Source of the DNA: Sacculina carcini
Taxonomy: Eukaryota; Arthropoda; Thecostraca; Sacculinidae
Assembly: GCA_916048095.2 (NCBI GenBank)
Contig: OU696590.1
Location: 2,842,001-2,906,000 of the forward strand
Direction: 5' to 3'
DNA: 64,000 nucleotides
Under the pieces are notes generated by a model. That model did no database searches, had not been told where the DNA came from, and saw nothing but the letters and a program-made list of their open reading frames with translations. The position numbers and the translations under genes are program-made. Positions within the stretch are counted from its first letter, which is position 1. The number at the start of each line of letters is the position of its first letter. Of this stretch, positions 37,630 through 64,000 are shown in pieces.

Positions 37630-38120
37630 ATTTTTTTTCAGGCGACTCTTACGACCCCTTGCCGGGGGCCGGCAAACCGCGGCTCTATCGCCGCCTAATG
37701 GCCCTCTGGAGCTTTTTAAAAAATGTTTGGAAATGGAAAAGGAGGGGAGAGATGGTGGAGGGAATTATATACTCTGCTTAACTATTAAGTGAACCAACTA
37801 TATAATACGCAACTAACACCCTAGAACACAATATACAAAATCACCCATAATCAAACATGGTCATAAGCTCGGGAGACACCCAGATAAAGATGATGATGGA
37901 TACGCTACAGGGAAAATAAGCATTTAATCGTTATGGGCTCATTATTTGTAGCCAACTATCTTGATAGTAGGCCAATATAGATAAATACAGCAAGTGCTGC
38001 CTTCATTATGACTTTGAATTTTTTGCGGCTCGAGACATATTTGTCTTTTGTTTTTGGTTCAATATGGTTCTTTGATATTTACATTTAATGACGTTCTTCA
38101 ACATTTTCGGTCGTCAACCC
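37630..38120. mobile_element. Probable degenerate hAT-type element
   Basis: GCCGGCAAACCGCGGCTC near 37668 and, in the right half, TTGCGGCTCGAGACAT followed by TTTGGTTCAATATGGTTC near 38030-38080 resemble the sub-terminal sequences common in hAT-derived MITEs. The termini are too decayed to define. Confidence 0.4.
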
Positions 38121-38342
38121 ATGTTGTAAGTTATTTCTGATAATTCTCGCTGATCCACCGTCTGATCCTCCATTTTGCTGAAACCCTTACGGCTCTGCCT
38201 GACACATCATTCGTGCAGAGCTTGTGTGGCTATGAAGCAAAGGCGCATGTCGTGAGACATACCGCTCAACTTCACCGCTGAATAAAATAACAATCGCAGA
38301 TGGAATCAGACACAACAAAAAGCACAAGTTTATTGAGCACGC

Positions 38343-39230
38343 CTAGTCAAACAGGCCGAATCCCATGTCATCGTCTGATTCGGACTCTGGCTCGGGCTTC
38401 TTTTCCTCCTTGGCTGGCGCGGCGCCTCCTTCTGCCGGCGCCGACGACCCGGCAGCGGCCGCAGGACCGGCGGCACCTCCAGTCGGCACCGACGCCAACT
38501 TGGACAACCCTGCACGTATTCCAAATAAGCAATGTGATTACGATAGACTGAGCACATTAACCCACGTAATTGACCCAAACCAGCACCTCGATGTATGCGC
38601 CACGGGATAAACAATTTGAATCACTGCAGCAATCCAGTTTTTGTTTAATCACACTTTCTGATTCTGTTGAATTGAACGCTGGACAAATACATGAATGAAC
38701 GAATGAATCAAATGACAGCGAAAATAAAGAGATGCGGAGTAATAACAACACAATATGTCCTCCTGTCCGACCTTTAATTCCCACTTGGCAACTCTTCCAT
38801 TCCCAACCAGTAGGGAATTATACACAGGTTACGAACCACTGGTCTACGTACATACGTGATTACGCAAGATACACGACGCCACACACACGTGCCGTAATGG
38901 ATAAATCAGGAAATCATCGAGGTAAAAACTGCGGAATACATGAGGTCGGGTGAGGTCAACCTCACCCGACTTACCTATGAAACATAAGACTACCATGAAG
39001 ATACCACAGATATATCAAACATTCAGAAAATGAACACACATACGTGCACAAACACACAAACCTGCAGCAATGACATCGTCGACGTTTTTGCCGCTCATCT
39101 GCGCCACCACCTGCTCAGCACGCGCCATATCGCACTCGATGCCCACCGAGCCGAGAATGTTTTTGATTTCATCCTTGTTTGGCGCCTTGCCGCTCATAGA
39201 GCCCAACATGTAAGCCGCCACGTAACGCAT
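38343..39230 (-). CDS. RPLP2: 60S acidic ribosomal protein P2
   Basis: Coding exons on the minus strand are 39230-39062 and 38509-38343 (stop TAG 38345-38343), giving 111 residues against about 115 in vertebrates. It begins [15 protein letters not shown] and contains [14 protein letters not shown] and [11 protein letters not shown]. After an Ala/Gly/Pro-rich hinge it ends in the P-protein tail [11 protein letters not shown], which recruits elongation factors to the ribosomal stalk as P1/P2 dimers on P0. The intron (38510-39061) has donor GTTTGT and phase 1. A TTCAG one base before the ATG suggests that the ATG opens a second exon and that a non-coding first exon lies further right. The second coding exon is too short and alanine-rich to stand out as an ORF, but the match to the family tail is exact in character. 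Confidence 0.95.
38640..38842. mobile_element. hAT-like MITE copy in the RPLP2 intron
   Basis: The right part (CTGTCCGACCTTTAATTCCC to CGAACCACTG, 38757-38842) matches the MITE at 12240-12328 closely. The left part is diverged and its end is not clear. Confidence 0.65.
38945..38970. repeat. Near-perfect 26-base palindrome
   Basis: GTCGGGTGAGGT and ACCTCACCCGAC form a 12-base perfect inverted repeat with a 2-base spacer inside the RPLP2 intron. It could extrude as a cruciform or form an RNA hairpin; no function is evident. Confidence 0.85.
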
Positions 39231-40194
39231 GCTGAAGCACTGATCACAACAGCGTTTAGCAAGACAACGACCCAAAATATACCGCTTCCACGCGGACAAG
39301 AATGTTGACAAAGCGTCGTAATATAACAAGAAAGAATGGATAACAACCACATACAACTCAGCAAACTTGCCAAGGATGAAAATACAGAGAAACCATCATA
39401 TTGGACTAGGTTTGATGGAACGTGAAACGAACCACATTACAATAGAGACAACATCATAATCCCGAAAGCCAATCGTTCAAGAGCGATAGAATGCACATTC
39501 ATTCCACGTGTGCACAACAGGTTACGCTAAAAACGATTAATACGTCGTGGAAAGTATATATTTTGTAACATTCCGAAACTTTATGAACCAAACATATAAG
39601 ACAACCTTAACGAAAAACAAACAACCTTTTAAGTCGAACGACACGAAACGTGATCACGCGGAAACAGAACTAGCTGCGTCAAACGAATGACACTACCGAT
39701 AATTTTATTGTTAAACATAGACGATTTTCAGGACTATCTTAAATTTAGTTATTTGCTTATAATTCAATTTTTTTAGTAGGAATATGACCATTTAATCATT
39801 GTTGAATATAAACAAAAACACACGAATAATTTTAGTTTACTCCGTTCATGCACTTGAGGCTTTCAATGGAAGCGCATAAAAAATTAAATCATGTTTTAGT
39901 ACAATAGAAGATAATACGAATGTCATTTTAAGAATTTACTCAGTATAAACCACTAGATATTTCACGTTTCACGTCTACGCCCACCGGTTATCGCCGTAGT
40001 TGGAATGACGGAGAAGTCGTTGGAGGTTTGTTTGCGCTGATTGCGTAGTGTTTGCTATCTCATTTTCTCTTATACCTCCAAAACTGTTTTGAATTTTTTT
40101 TATCATCGTTCATGGTTAACAGGAGTTGCTTGGTTGAGATTATTCAAGCGGCCGAGGCGTACTACGAAGCATACACGGAGAAGAGTTTGCAGCC
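39231..40194. promoter_or_regulatory. Shared region between RPLP2 and clathrin heavy chain
   Basis: RPLP2 and the clathrin gene are head to head with 964 bases between their start codons. The interval presumably holds both promoters and 5' UTR exons. A possible clathrin 5' UTR exon ends at 40025 (AG then GTTTGT), and an acceptor AACAG ends at 40122, just ahead of the exon with the ATG. I see no unambiguous TATA box. Bidirectional promotion is inference. Confidence 0.5.
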
Positions 40195-55390
<15,196 letters not shown>

Positions 55391-57125
55391 CATGTCTCTC
55401 CGCGTGCGTGTGTGTGTGCGTGTGCGTGTGTAGGTTTCTCTCAATGTATACCGCTTGTTGGTTTGCACTCCATGTTCGTGTCTCATCTCTCTCTCTCTTT
55501 CTGTGTGTGTGTGTGTGTTTGTTATTCATCATCCTTTGTGTGTGTGTGTGTGTGTACATTCCAGTAGGAAGTTTCATCGATATATGTGTGAGTGTTGTAT
55601 ACAGTATATACGATGTTGATTATAAACATACTTGCGGTACTTGACGAAATATTGCCGACACACACACATACACACACAGTAGCGTTCATTGCAGCATGTT
55701 TGTGTGTTATTCTGGACTGCAGTGTTTTTGAGCGGCGAGATGGCGAGTGATTAGGCAGATAATTGTGCAGCAGATAGTGGTCGGTTTTATCGCCTCTATC
55801 AGTACACCACTTCTCGTAGCAGTCATATATTAATTAGTTATTCAATCAGTTAGCATATACGTATATGGTTATATCGCGTTTAACCTGTCGTTATCAATGT
55901 TGCATGTCTGTCTGTATGTCTGTATGTGTGTGTGTGTGTGAGTGTGAGAGCATTTATCGATTATTCCGTTATATTGGCTGGTGTTTTGTTTTTGTTATGT
56001 TCATATAACCAGGTGGACGGCGATGTCTGTGTTGTATTATAAAGCTTGTGTTTTTCCAGTAGGCCCATTCGTGTGTGTATGTGTGTGTGTCAGTGTGTGT
56101 GTGTTTTGTTATTGGTACACTTCACTGCCGCTCTTTTCCGTCTTGTACTTCGCTTTTCTACGTGTGTCTGAGAGAGAGAGAAAGATAACAGTGTGGACAT
56201 AGGTAGAGTCTGTGTCGAAATATATACACCCATAAATAGACGGCTTTGTTGTCGTATTTGTGGGCTGGTTGAGCAAGCGGTTAATTGGAGAAATCACAGT
56301 TGTCGTGGATTCAGCCGGACTGGACTGGCAATGAGATACCAAATATAAGCTCAATGCTGGTGTATGCTAGTGTATTAATAGAATTATTTGGGCATGTTCC
56401 CGTATTAGAGACAGTTATTTATTTCAGAGAAGCATGAAACTTCAGTCACCCTGGAAAAAGGACCCCTCGTATTTTGTCCGTATTCTACCGTATTTCTATA
56501 TTCACTGTTTTTATTTTATCTTACTCTATTCAGTCAGTTGCGGTCAGTTCTATATAGGCACAACCACCGTCTAATGTGCGTATGTACGTGAATTACGTAG
56601 AGCTATGACGTCACGGTGGTCTGATCAAGGAAGATCGCTCATTGGTCGTTTTTAGTAGAAGCTGGAAGCTGATTGAATTATGTGCGATTAGCTGATTGGA
56701 AACTGTGAAGCCATTGTTTTTATACGAAATTTATTTATTCGAGTCTTGGCGAATTATGTTTTGAATTTATTCTAATTTATGTGAGCGATTTTCAAAGGTT
56801 TAATTGAGAGTGGTTTACTCAACTCCAAACTGGAGAAGACCTAGCAACGCCGCTGTCCGCAATTATTACAGTTCGTTGCTGCAAGCTCACGCTGATATAC
56901 CGCTCTGCAGGAGCAGCGTGTAGGTGCATGGGCGCATCCAGCGGATGGGGACTCTGGAACTACTCCTTCCCTAAATGAACAAATTCTGCAACCAATTTAT
57001 ACACTATCAAATTCAATTTCATAAAAAATTCGTGGAATGTTTGCCTATTAGTTGATGTATTTGTTTTGGTTTTATCACAGACGACTATTTTTGATTGGTG
57101 TATGCTGGAGCCAAGTGATTCTGGT
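55391..57125 (+). other. Clathrin 3' UTR and intergenic DNA
   Basis: GT-rich immediately after the clathrin stop. I cannot identify a convincing polyadenylation signal or any further gene up to the MITE at 57126. Confidence 0.5.
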
Positions 57126-57390
57126 CAGTGGCGGCGCAAGTATTTTTCCGATGTGGGCTAAGGAAAAAGTGAAGGGGCTTGGCGAAGCATGAAGAGCTAC
57201 ACTCGAACGCGGACTACATAATATTATAATAAGGCACTGGAGCACACTGATTCAGTCCTCGAACTTGAACCAAACTTACAGGACTTCATTTACAGTGGTA
57301 ATAAATTTTAATGTCCATGATTATGGTTTTAGGGTGGGGGGGTGGTTTGGCATATTTGGGGGGTTCTAGTCCCCCTTGGTGCCGCCATTG
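57126..57390. mobile_element. hAT-type MITE with perfect 8-base target duplication
   Basis: 265 bases. Ends are CAGTGGCGGCGCAAG and, inverted, CAATGGCGGCACCAAG; flanks are the exact direct repeat ATTCTGGT at 57118-57125 and 57391-57398. Terminal CAGTGGCGG and an 8-base duplication define hAT elements. No transposase. Confidence 0.92.
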
Positions 57391-57602
57391 ATTCTGGTCT
57401 TCCACCAATGAATGTTAGTCTCTGCTCCTGTGACGGTGTGATAGAGAGATTGATGCGCAGTGAGGTGCTATCATCATCACATGTGCAGCTATGTGTTGTG
57501 GTGAATCATTTGCTTGGGTATTCAGTGAGTGAACGGCGGTCGTGCTGCAATTTCTCTGCTGCAGACTGTTGTACTGCTTAAGTGTCGCATTACAACGCCA
57601 AA

Positions 57603-60600
57603 ATGAGGTGAGGACATTACAGAGACTCAACGCGAGCGATAATTTGAATTAGGAGAATTGGTTAATAAATTATTTAAACAATGATAGTTTGCAAATAGGG
57701 TCAGTCTGTTTGGCATGCATGTGCCATGTGAGTCGTCAAATCATCTGTTGTATTGAGTGGTGTCGTTTCCAGTTTTGAAATAATGTCATTTGATGCTAAT
57801 TTTAACCGCTTATTTGAGCAAGTGTCTGTTCAACATTTGGTTTTAGTCTAGACACCGTTTTAAAGAGGTGTGCTTAACACTAGAGGGACCAGATCCGTCC
57901 TTTTCCCGTTAATTTTCCGGTCTTTCTAGTGTTAACGCACATGACTGGTCATAGAGCATTTCCGCGAGATGGCGCCGCCACTGGCTACACGTCGACGCAA
58001 TATCAGACAAACACAGAACGCAATAAACAGCCATAAAATACAAAAACAGGAAGCATATAAAAATTCAGTACAGAAATTATCAGTTAGAGATAGGGGATAA
58101 AAACGTGTCACTATATGGTCGTTGGCCGTTGGCGGGAAATTCTCGTATGATTTGAGCAGAGGCGGGCGTTGCGACCACATTTCTGGGTATATCTGGGCCT
58201 GGGCTCCTGGATCCCTAAAAAATCCTGACCATGAATATTTCGAGTGCAGCTCCTCATGTTTCATACAGGTAACCATACGAGGAAACGGGATACTCGTATG
58301 TCCTCGTTTCCCCGGTCGTGTCCTCTTTTTGGGGTCTGCCCGTTCTATCGGGGTACTTTTTTCAAAATCCTTCAAATGACCGGGTTTTGTATGGTTTGAG
58401 TAGTCGAATTCGATGTTTCGTCTGCGAGTGTATGATGGTTCGTTCCGTGTTTAAAGGATAAAACGCCAATCGCAACATTTAGCCTATGAAAAAGGTCAAT
58501 TTTCAATGAAAGTATCGTTTTTCCATAAAAATGAATTTTTTAGGCGCACACAAGTGAATTTTTTCAGAGATTCGGAATATGTATAAATTAATTTATGTAT
58601 GTATAAATTTTTCCCTCCCCACGTATTTTTCCCTCAGCCTTCCGACTGGAAAAACTCTGGCACTGCCACTGCGGGTAAAAACACAGCAAACAGTTTAAAG
58701 GTCATCCCCCAGTCCCCTGCCTCACACCGCCCTCCACTTTGTTGATGTCACGGCATGTCTGGCGTTTGCGTGCGTTGTACCAGCTGTGTCTGTTTTGTGT
58801 ACATTGTCAGTTTCGCTTGTTTTTGACGTCAACACAATCCTGTTTTTTCTGTCGTCTGATTGGTTGAACGTTGGGCCGGCCCATTTGTCCTTGAAATGCG
58901 TCTTATCTTCTAATTTCTCGCCTGAATGCGCGTACATGCCATATTTATGTTTAAAGTCTTGATTGTTCGCAGGTAACACAAAGTAACTCAGTTCGTTTAT
59001 TTATGGTGACCACAGTGGCTACATTTGTGATCCATATATTGAAGGCCTCACTACACTAATTCATATATTCAGCACTTTCTGACGAGTTCCCTGTGTTGAC
59101 ATTGACTACGCTCTGTTAGCGTTTGAATGTTTAACGGTTACCTTTGCCTATGATCGCTAGTTTAATTATTTGATTATCAAATTTTCTCGAACGAGCTGCT
59201 TGTTTTTGAGGTTTGTATACACTAATTTTATGTTCGCTTCCTATTTCAGGTATACCTCCCGAGCAGCTCAGTGCCTGGGGCGCTGAACTCTCGTTGGTAC
59301 GCCAATTAAACGCCGATAATTTATTGATTGGCTCCGGTATCTTGGTACCTGGTTTTGATTCGGTATTGGAGTTATTTTTTTCAATTTTTGATCTATCACC
59401 TTGGGTTATGTAGTGGACCCGGCGAAAGATGTTCGGATAGGTTTTGGTTGCGTTACTCTTGTATCGTGTTTCTTTTATGTATTCTAAAGTTTTTATGTTT
59501 GTGCGTGCGCATTATCGTATTTGTGTCTTTTCGTGCCACTCAAATCGCGCATGTGCCTCTGTGTATATGTGTGTGTGTAAGTGCAGGTTGAAAAAAGCCA
59601 GCATGCGGGTGTCCGTGGCGCGCTGTTTCGACTCCATCAAGCACGTGCTCGACTATTACTCCAGCTTCAACCCCTCTCCACTGTCCATCAAGCAGTTCAT
59701 TGACTTTGGTGTGTCGCCACTGTCTCCCTCTATCTCTCTAGTCTGGTGTCAACCTATCGCTAAGTGTGTGTGTGTGTGCGCGCACTCATGTATTTAGTGG
59801 TGTGTTTTTCTTTGTTTAGGTTTATGTGCTTGTGTTTCTGTATGCTTGTGTGTTTCTCTGCTTGTATGCTTATATGTGTGTATGTTCTTCTCTTTGAAAT
59901 TTTGTATGTTTGTGTGTGTTTCTGTCTTTATATTTTTATGTATATATGTGTGTTTTTGTGTCTGTATGCTGGCATATTTATGTTTGTGTGGGATTTGGAC
60001 AGGTCGTTCTGCGTCTGAGCGGCGCAGTTTCGCGTTTCTGCGCACCGAGGTGCCCGTGCGTCTGGCCAACATAATGCGCGAGATTCAGTTGTTGCCCGAG
60101 TCGCTGCTGTGTCAGCCGTCGTGTCGTCTCGTGCGCCAGTGGTACGTGCACAGTCTCAACGACATTCTGCACTTTGAGAACGCCAATGCCGAGTCGTCCA
60201 CTGTGCTCGACGAGTGAGTTAGCAGTTACCTCCCGCTCATCTCGCATGAGATCATAGAAATGTTCATTGATATTCGGAAGAGGATAAGCGTATATAAGAG
60301 TATATGTATTTACAGTAGTAGAATAGGCAAACATCATATGATCATCGGCGATCTCACACGAGATCAAATATACTAAACATGGCCATAAAAATGACCATCT
60401 TTCGCATTGTTTTCTATATTAACACATATATTATCATTAAGCTATATTTATTTGGAACACATTATTTTAATTTAATGATATTACGGCTTGAAAATATCCA
60501 AGTTGTACTAAATATAATTATGGGAGATAATGGGTTACATTGCCACCCTACCTCCGCCATAACATACCTCCGCCATAACATACCTCCGCCATAATATACC

Positions 60601-61310
60601 TCCGCCATAACATACCTCCGCCATAACATACCTCCGCCATAACATACCTCCGCCATAACATACCTCCGCCATAACATAGCTCCGCCATAACATACCTCCG
60701 CCATAACATACCTCCGCCATAACATACCTCCGCCATACCTCCGCCATAACATAGCTCCGCTATAACATACCTCCGCCATACCTCCGCCATCCTCTCACCT
60801 AGTTTTCCCCTTGCTGACATTCAGGGCTTATGCCAGTGTTCTCTATCCTGACGAGTACGGCTCGACTAGCTGTAGTTCTTGTAGCTCTCACACAACAGTG
60901 TACAGGAGTGATTTGCTCCACAAAGCGTGGCTGGTCATACGCGCAAACAATAAGGTCAGCTCACTGCTAAGCTAAATGGTACAAACTACACAATATATGG
61001 TAGAAGTCACATACCCTGTTGGATTCAGGTGCTGGGCAGTATTAAATGGGCACGTTTGTCTGTATGGAACACCTCATCTGTATGTGCTGTCATCTGTATG
61101 CGCGTATGCGTGTGTGTGTGTGGAGATTTTGCGAGACGTTGTCGAGTATATCGAACCGACACAGCAGCGTGGTGCAGACGATGGCCGAGGGAGTGATCGA
61201 GATGAAGCAGAGTGTCAAGGTGGACGCGGCCTCCGAGAAAGGCATTCAGTACTTCCTCGACCGCTTCTACATGAGTCGCATCAGTATTCGCATGCTGATC
61301 AACCAACACA
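57603..61310 (+). CDS. PDK: Pyruvate dehydrogenase kinase, 5' exons (gene incomplete)
   Basis: Mitochondrial kinase that phosphorylates and switches off the E1-alpha subunit of pyruvate dehydrogenase. Firm exons: 59587-59708, 60003-60213, 61126-61310, all in phase. They encode [52 protein letters not shown]-like [15 protein letters not shown] and [21 protein letters not shown], i.e. the N-terminal four-helix regulatory domain. The ATP-binding (GHKL) half is absent from the window. Exon 59587 begins with one base completing a codon, so an upstream exon must exist. A good candidate is ATGAG followed by the donor GTGAGG, ending at 57607, which would give the MRL- start common in this family; this is inference. 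A branched-chain ketoacid dehydrogenase kinase is the alternative, but the [12 protein letters not shown] and RLANIM motifs favour PDK. Confidence 0.88.
57874..57935. mobile_element. Tiny piggyBac-like MITE remnant
   Basis: TTAACACTAGA and TCTAGTGTTAA form an 11-base perfect inverted repeat 62 bases end to end. TTAA at each end followed by CACTAGA-type termini is the piggyBac pattern (TTAA target duplication). Too short to code. Confidence 0.55.
57936..59586. other. Non-coding stretch, probable PDK intron 1
   Basis: No exon is recognised. The open frame at 59213-59413 has no family resemblance and I do not call it. The last 20 bases before the exon are TG-rich (GTGTGTGTAAGTGCAG). Confidence 0.45.
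60375..60540. repeat. AT-rich dispersed repeat, copy 2
   Basis: Shares ordered blocks with 7030-7260 (TCTATATTAACACATAT, GCTTGAAAAT, TAAATATAATTATGGGAG). Lies in PDK intron 3, directly before the 16-base minisatellite. Confidence 0.55.
60546..60792. repeat. 16-base minisatellite, CCTCCGCCATAACATA
   Basis: About 15-16 copies, some shortened to CCTCCGCCATA, with occasional C-to-G or C-to-T changes. Minus-strand open frames rich in Met, Ala, Glu, Tyr and Gly are repeat artefacts. Confidence 0.93.
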
Positions 61311-61504
61311 GTCAGTACACACACGCAATACGTTAGATTTAGCTATTTATAACGTGGTTTACATCCGTCAGTCTCTAAAGCATTCACACACAAACACACA
61401 GACTCAAGATGTACACATTCAGCAAACGGCAGATACGCACGCACAAGCAAAACAGAAACATGAACACATGTATATGAACAGAACACATGAACATAAGCTA
61501 AAAG

Positions 61505-61592
61505 ATACTCAAACACACACACACTCACACGCACACATACACACACATACACATACACACGCACGCACACATACACACACATACACGCACAC
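61505..61592. repeat. (CA)n-rich tract in PDK intron 4
   Basis: CACACA with CATA and CGCA interruptions, about 200 bases after the donor GTCAGT, which is itself followed by ACACACACGC. Confidence 0.8.
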
Positions 61593-61642
61593 TCGGCTCG
61601 GTATTCCATCATGCACGCGCTCGGTCTGGTTTTGTTGTAAGT

Positions 61643-61727
61643 GCAGTGGTTCTGAGCCTTTATTCTTGACAGCGACCCAAAATTTTGCACAAATCAATCA
61701 TCGTGATCCAGCAGTTAAGAACCTCTG
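61643..61727. mobile_element. Short hAT-like MITE remnant
   Basis: Ends CAGTGGTTCTGAGCC and, inverted, CAGAGGTTCTTAAC resemble the MITE at 12076. About 85 bases; no clear target duplication. Confidence 0.5.
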
Positions 61728-61779
61728 TTCTAGATGGCCCATCACCGACATCGACCCCGCCCATCACCGTGAGTAGCTC

Positions 61780-64000
61780 TTGTCGACATCCCCTACTGAC
61801 GCCCATGGTAGAGCAGCATATGATTTGTGCAACATTTCTGGCTGTTCCCAAATGGTGTCCGGTCCCACACATCAAGCGGGAAACTGTTTGGACTTGGTTA
61901 TGACAGACGTCTCAGATATCGTGAGTGTAAACGTGGAAGCTCCAATAGGAAGTTCAGATCACTCGTCGCTGTCCGTGAAGTTGACATTGAGACAGAAGGT
62001 TTCTCCTTACACGATTTCAAGGCTCGTATACATGAAGAACAATGTTGACTGGGTGAAGGCGAATGATTAATTGAAAGTAATTAAAGTTTCAAATCTGCTG
62101 CAGAATGAATGTCCCATCGATGCATTGAACAAAAACATTACCGATGTCATCTCAAGGAGAGTGCCTACTAAAAAACTACGTTTTCGCTCTGATGACAAAG
62201 CCTGGTTCACCAACGAATGTCGCAGCGCACGTGAATTCAAGCAAGATGCTTACCACAAGTGGCTTCAATTGCGCTCAGCCGATTCATGGAATGTCTACAC
62301 TGAGGCCAGACGGCATGCTGAGCATGTGTATTCAGAAGCGGAAACACTTCACTCAAAGAAACTTGCTGAAAAGCTAACATATGCCAATGACGCCCACAAA
62401 TGGTGGTCAACGTTAAAATCGCCAGTGTTTGGACATGACCTGTCTGTCCCTCCTTTATTTTCAGCGAACGGTGAGCTCAAAAGCAACCCAACAGAGAAGG
62501 CAATGTTGCTTATGGATTTCTGCAATTCCAAGCAATGTCAAGGGTCCATTCCGTCTGACTATTCATCTGTCCTCGCCCCGAAAATCAAAGGCATTGCCTT
62601 CCGATCAAAAGAAGTGGCGAATCTCATGAAAGATCTTGATGCCCACGGAGGAACAGACCCTCTGAATATGTTTCCTCTATTTTTCAAGAACACGGCAGAT
62701 ACTCCGAAGCTCAGTGCTGTTTTCAGGCGCTTGTTGAAGACTGGTTCGTTTCCATCCTGTTGGCGGGTCGCTAATATCACGCCCATACCAAAAGGAACCA
62801 ATTCAGCTTATGTTGCAAACTACCGGCCGATATCAATTACGCCGATTCTGTCCAAAATATTCGAGCACTTGATATCTTCCAGACTGTCCAAGTACCTGGA
62901 GAGCAACAAGCTGCTTTCGGAAAACCAATTTGCATACCGCAAAAAACTCAGCACGACTGACGCTCTGCTTACTATCACGCACGAACTCCAGCAAGTGCTA
63001 GACAAAGGCAGTGAAGCCTGGATTGTGCAGTTGGATTTCTCGGCAGCATTTGACCGTGTGAGCCACCAGGGCTTGTTGCAAAAACTGAGGAACATTGGAG
63101 TCGGCGGCCGTTTGCTAAGTGTTTGCATCAATTTCTCTCCAATCGCGTACAACGTGTTGCCATCGATGGAGCATACAGTCGCTGGCAGAGTATTGTGTCC
63201 GGTGTCCCGCAGGGAAGTGTGTTGGGTCCTATTTTGTTCAACATTTACACCGCTGACCTGTACACAATCACACGCAACCCTGTATATGGATATGCTGACG
63301 ATATCACCTTGATGGCTGTAATTTTATCTCGTTCGGACGGACCACAGGTGCGTCAAACGGTCAACGACGATCTCAACAGCGTCCTGAAGTGGTGTGAGAG
63401 GTGGAATATGATGCTTAACACTTCAAAATCTAAAAGCTAGTTGGTTTCTAGATCACGTACCGTTCAACCTTCACATGGAGCTATCCTCATAAATGACGCC
63501 CAACTCAGCTTTTGTGATGAGCTCAAAATATTGAGAGTACATGTAGACTCAAAACTGACATTTGAGAGTCACATTCGGAAGCTAGTTTGTTCGGCATCGC
63601 GGAAACAGGGAATTATAAGAAAGGCATATCAGATGTTCGGTAGCAGCACAATCTCAAAAACTTGTTTTCGCTTTTTCATTTTGCCAATTCTGGAGTACTG
63701 CGCCCCCGTGTGGTCTTCTGCTGCGGATCGTCACCTCAATCTCATCAACAGAGTTGTTAGAACTTGCAAGTTCCTCGGTGGTGAATTGGTTCTTGGTGAT
63801 CTTTGCCATCGTCAAAAGGTCAGCATCGTGTACATGCTGTACAAGATCAAGCACAACGATCATCATCCGATGAGTAAGTCAATTGCTGATAATTTGGTGG
63901 CAGCAAGAAGTACACGGTTTACATCCAGACAGCATTCCCAGTACATGGCTCCAATTCGTTGTTGTACAAAGCAATTCCAACGTTGCTTTCTTCCGGTCAC
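61780..64000 (+). pseudogene. 5'-truncated Jockey/CR1-type LINE, runs off the window
   Basis: Starts inside the endonuclease domain (GNCLDLVMTDVSDIV, GSSDHSSLSV), with a stop at 62068-62070. 62071-63120 gives the pre-RT and RT N-terminal parts (VANYRPISITPILSKIFEHL, IVQLDFSAAFDRVSH). A frameshift near 63120 leads to SGVPQGSVLGPILFN and YGYADDITLM (63123-63440, stop 63438-63440). Beyond that the frame continues as VDSKLTFESHIRKLV and LPILEYCAPVW to the end. It lies within PDK intron 4 or beyond. With two stops and one frameshift it is dead. No RNase H is seen before the window ends. Confidence 0.88.

Noticed and set aside
59213..59413. Open frame upstream of the PDK exon
   Set aside because: No similarity to the PDK N-terminus and no donor in the right phase; probably intronic.
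60462..60820. Minus-strand repeat proteins rich in [12 protein letters not shown] units
   Set aside because: They come from the 16-base minisatellite; frames change with each short unit and there is no other coding evidence.

Overview
This is nuclear DNA from a multicellular animal, most likely an invertebrate. The evidence is spliced genes with GT-AG introns for clathrin heavy chain, ribosomal protein P2, pyruvate dehydrogenase kinase and a large C2H2 zinc-finger protein. Around them lie metazoan-type LINEs, Ty3/Gypsy LTR elements, a tRNA-Val-derived SINE and hAT-like MITEs. A flatworm or other spiralian would fit the CsRn1-like Gypsy element, but the species cannot be fixed from sequence alone.

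Layout. 1-2.0 kb: 3' part of an L2/CR1-like LINE (minus). 2.0-6.0 kb: gene-free DNA with a TAG-rich minisatellite, a SINE and a fold-back pair of reverse transcriptase (RT) remnants. 6.0-13.5 kb: seven phase-consistent exons of a C2H2 protein with about 18-19 fingers (plus). 13.75-37.5 kb: a retrotransposon island. A minus-strand CsRn1-like Gypsy element (Gypsy-1) has its 3' LTR near 13.75-15.2 kb and its 5' LTR at 32.7-33.2 kb. It is split by a plus-strand Gypsy (Gypsy-2, 25.9-31.05 kb) and by a truncated Gypsy (Gypsy-4, 15.3-22.96 kb). An apparently intact I-type LINE (15.39-20.76 kb) sits inside an LTR of Gypsy-4. Next to it is another decayed Gypsy (Gypsy-3), itself split by a 1.08-kb non-autonomous LTR element (TRIM). 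38.3-39.2 kb: RPLP2 (minus). 40.2-55.4 kb: a complete clathrin heavy chain gene (plus), 17 coding exons and about 1,701 residues. 57.1-61.3 kb: hAT and piggyBac-like MITEs and the 5' exons of a pyruvate dehydrogenase kinase (plus). 61.78-64 kb: a 5'-truncated Jockey/CR1-type LINE running off the end.

Most unusual feature. Introns of the cellular genes are full of TG dinucleotide tracts directly before the 3' splice site. In several clathrin introns a CA tract also lies just after the 5' splice site, so the pre-mRNA could pair (CA)n with (UG)n and bring the exon ends together. The 3' sites lack normal pyrimidine tracts and none of the 26 donors examined is GTAAGT. The LTR island also records an order of insertion: LTR pairs of the outer element differ by about 5 percent, those of the inner elements by about 1-2 percent or less, and all four Gypsy integrases are broken by different lesions.
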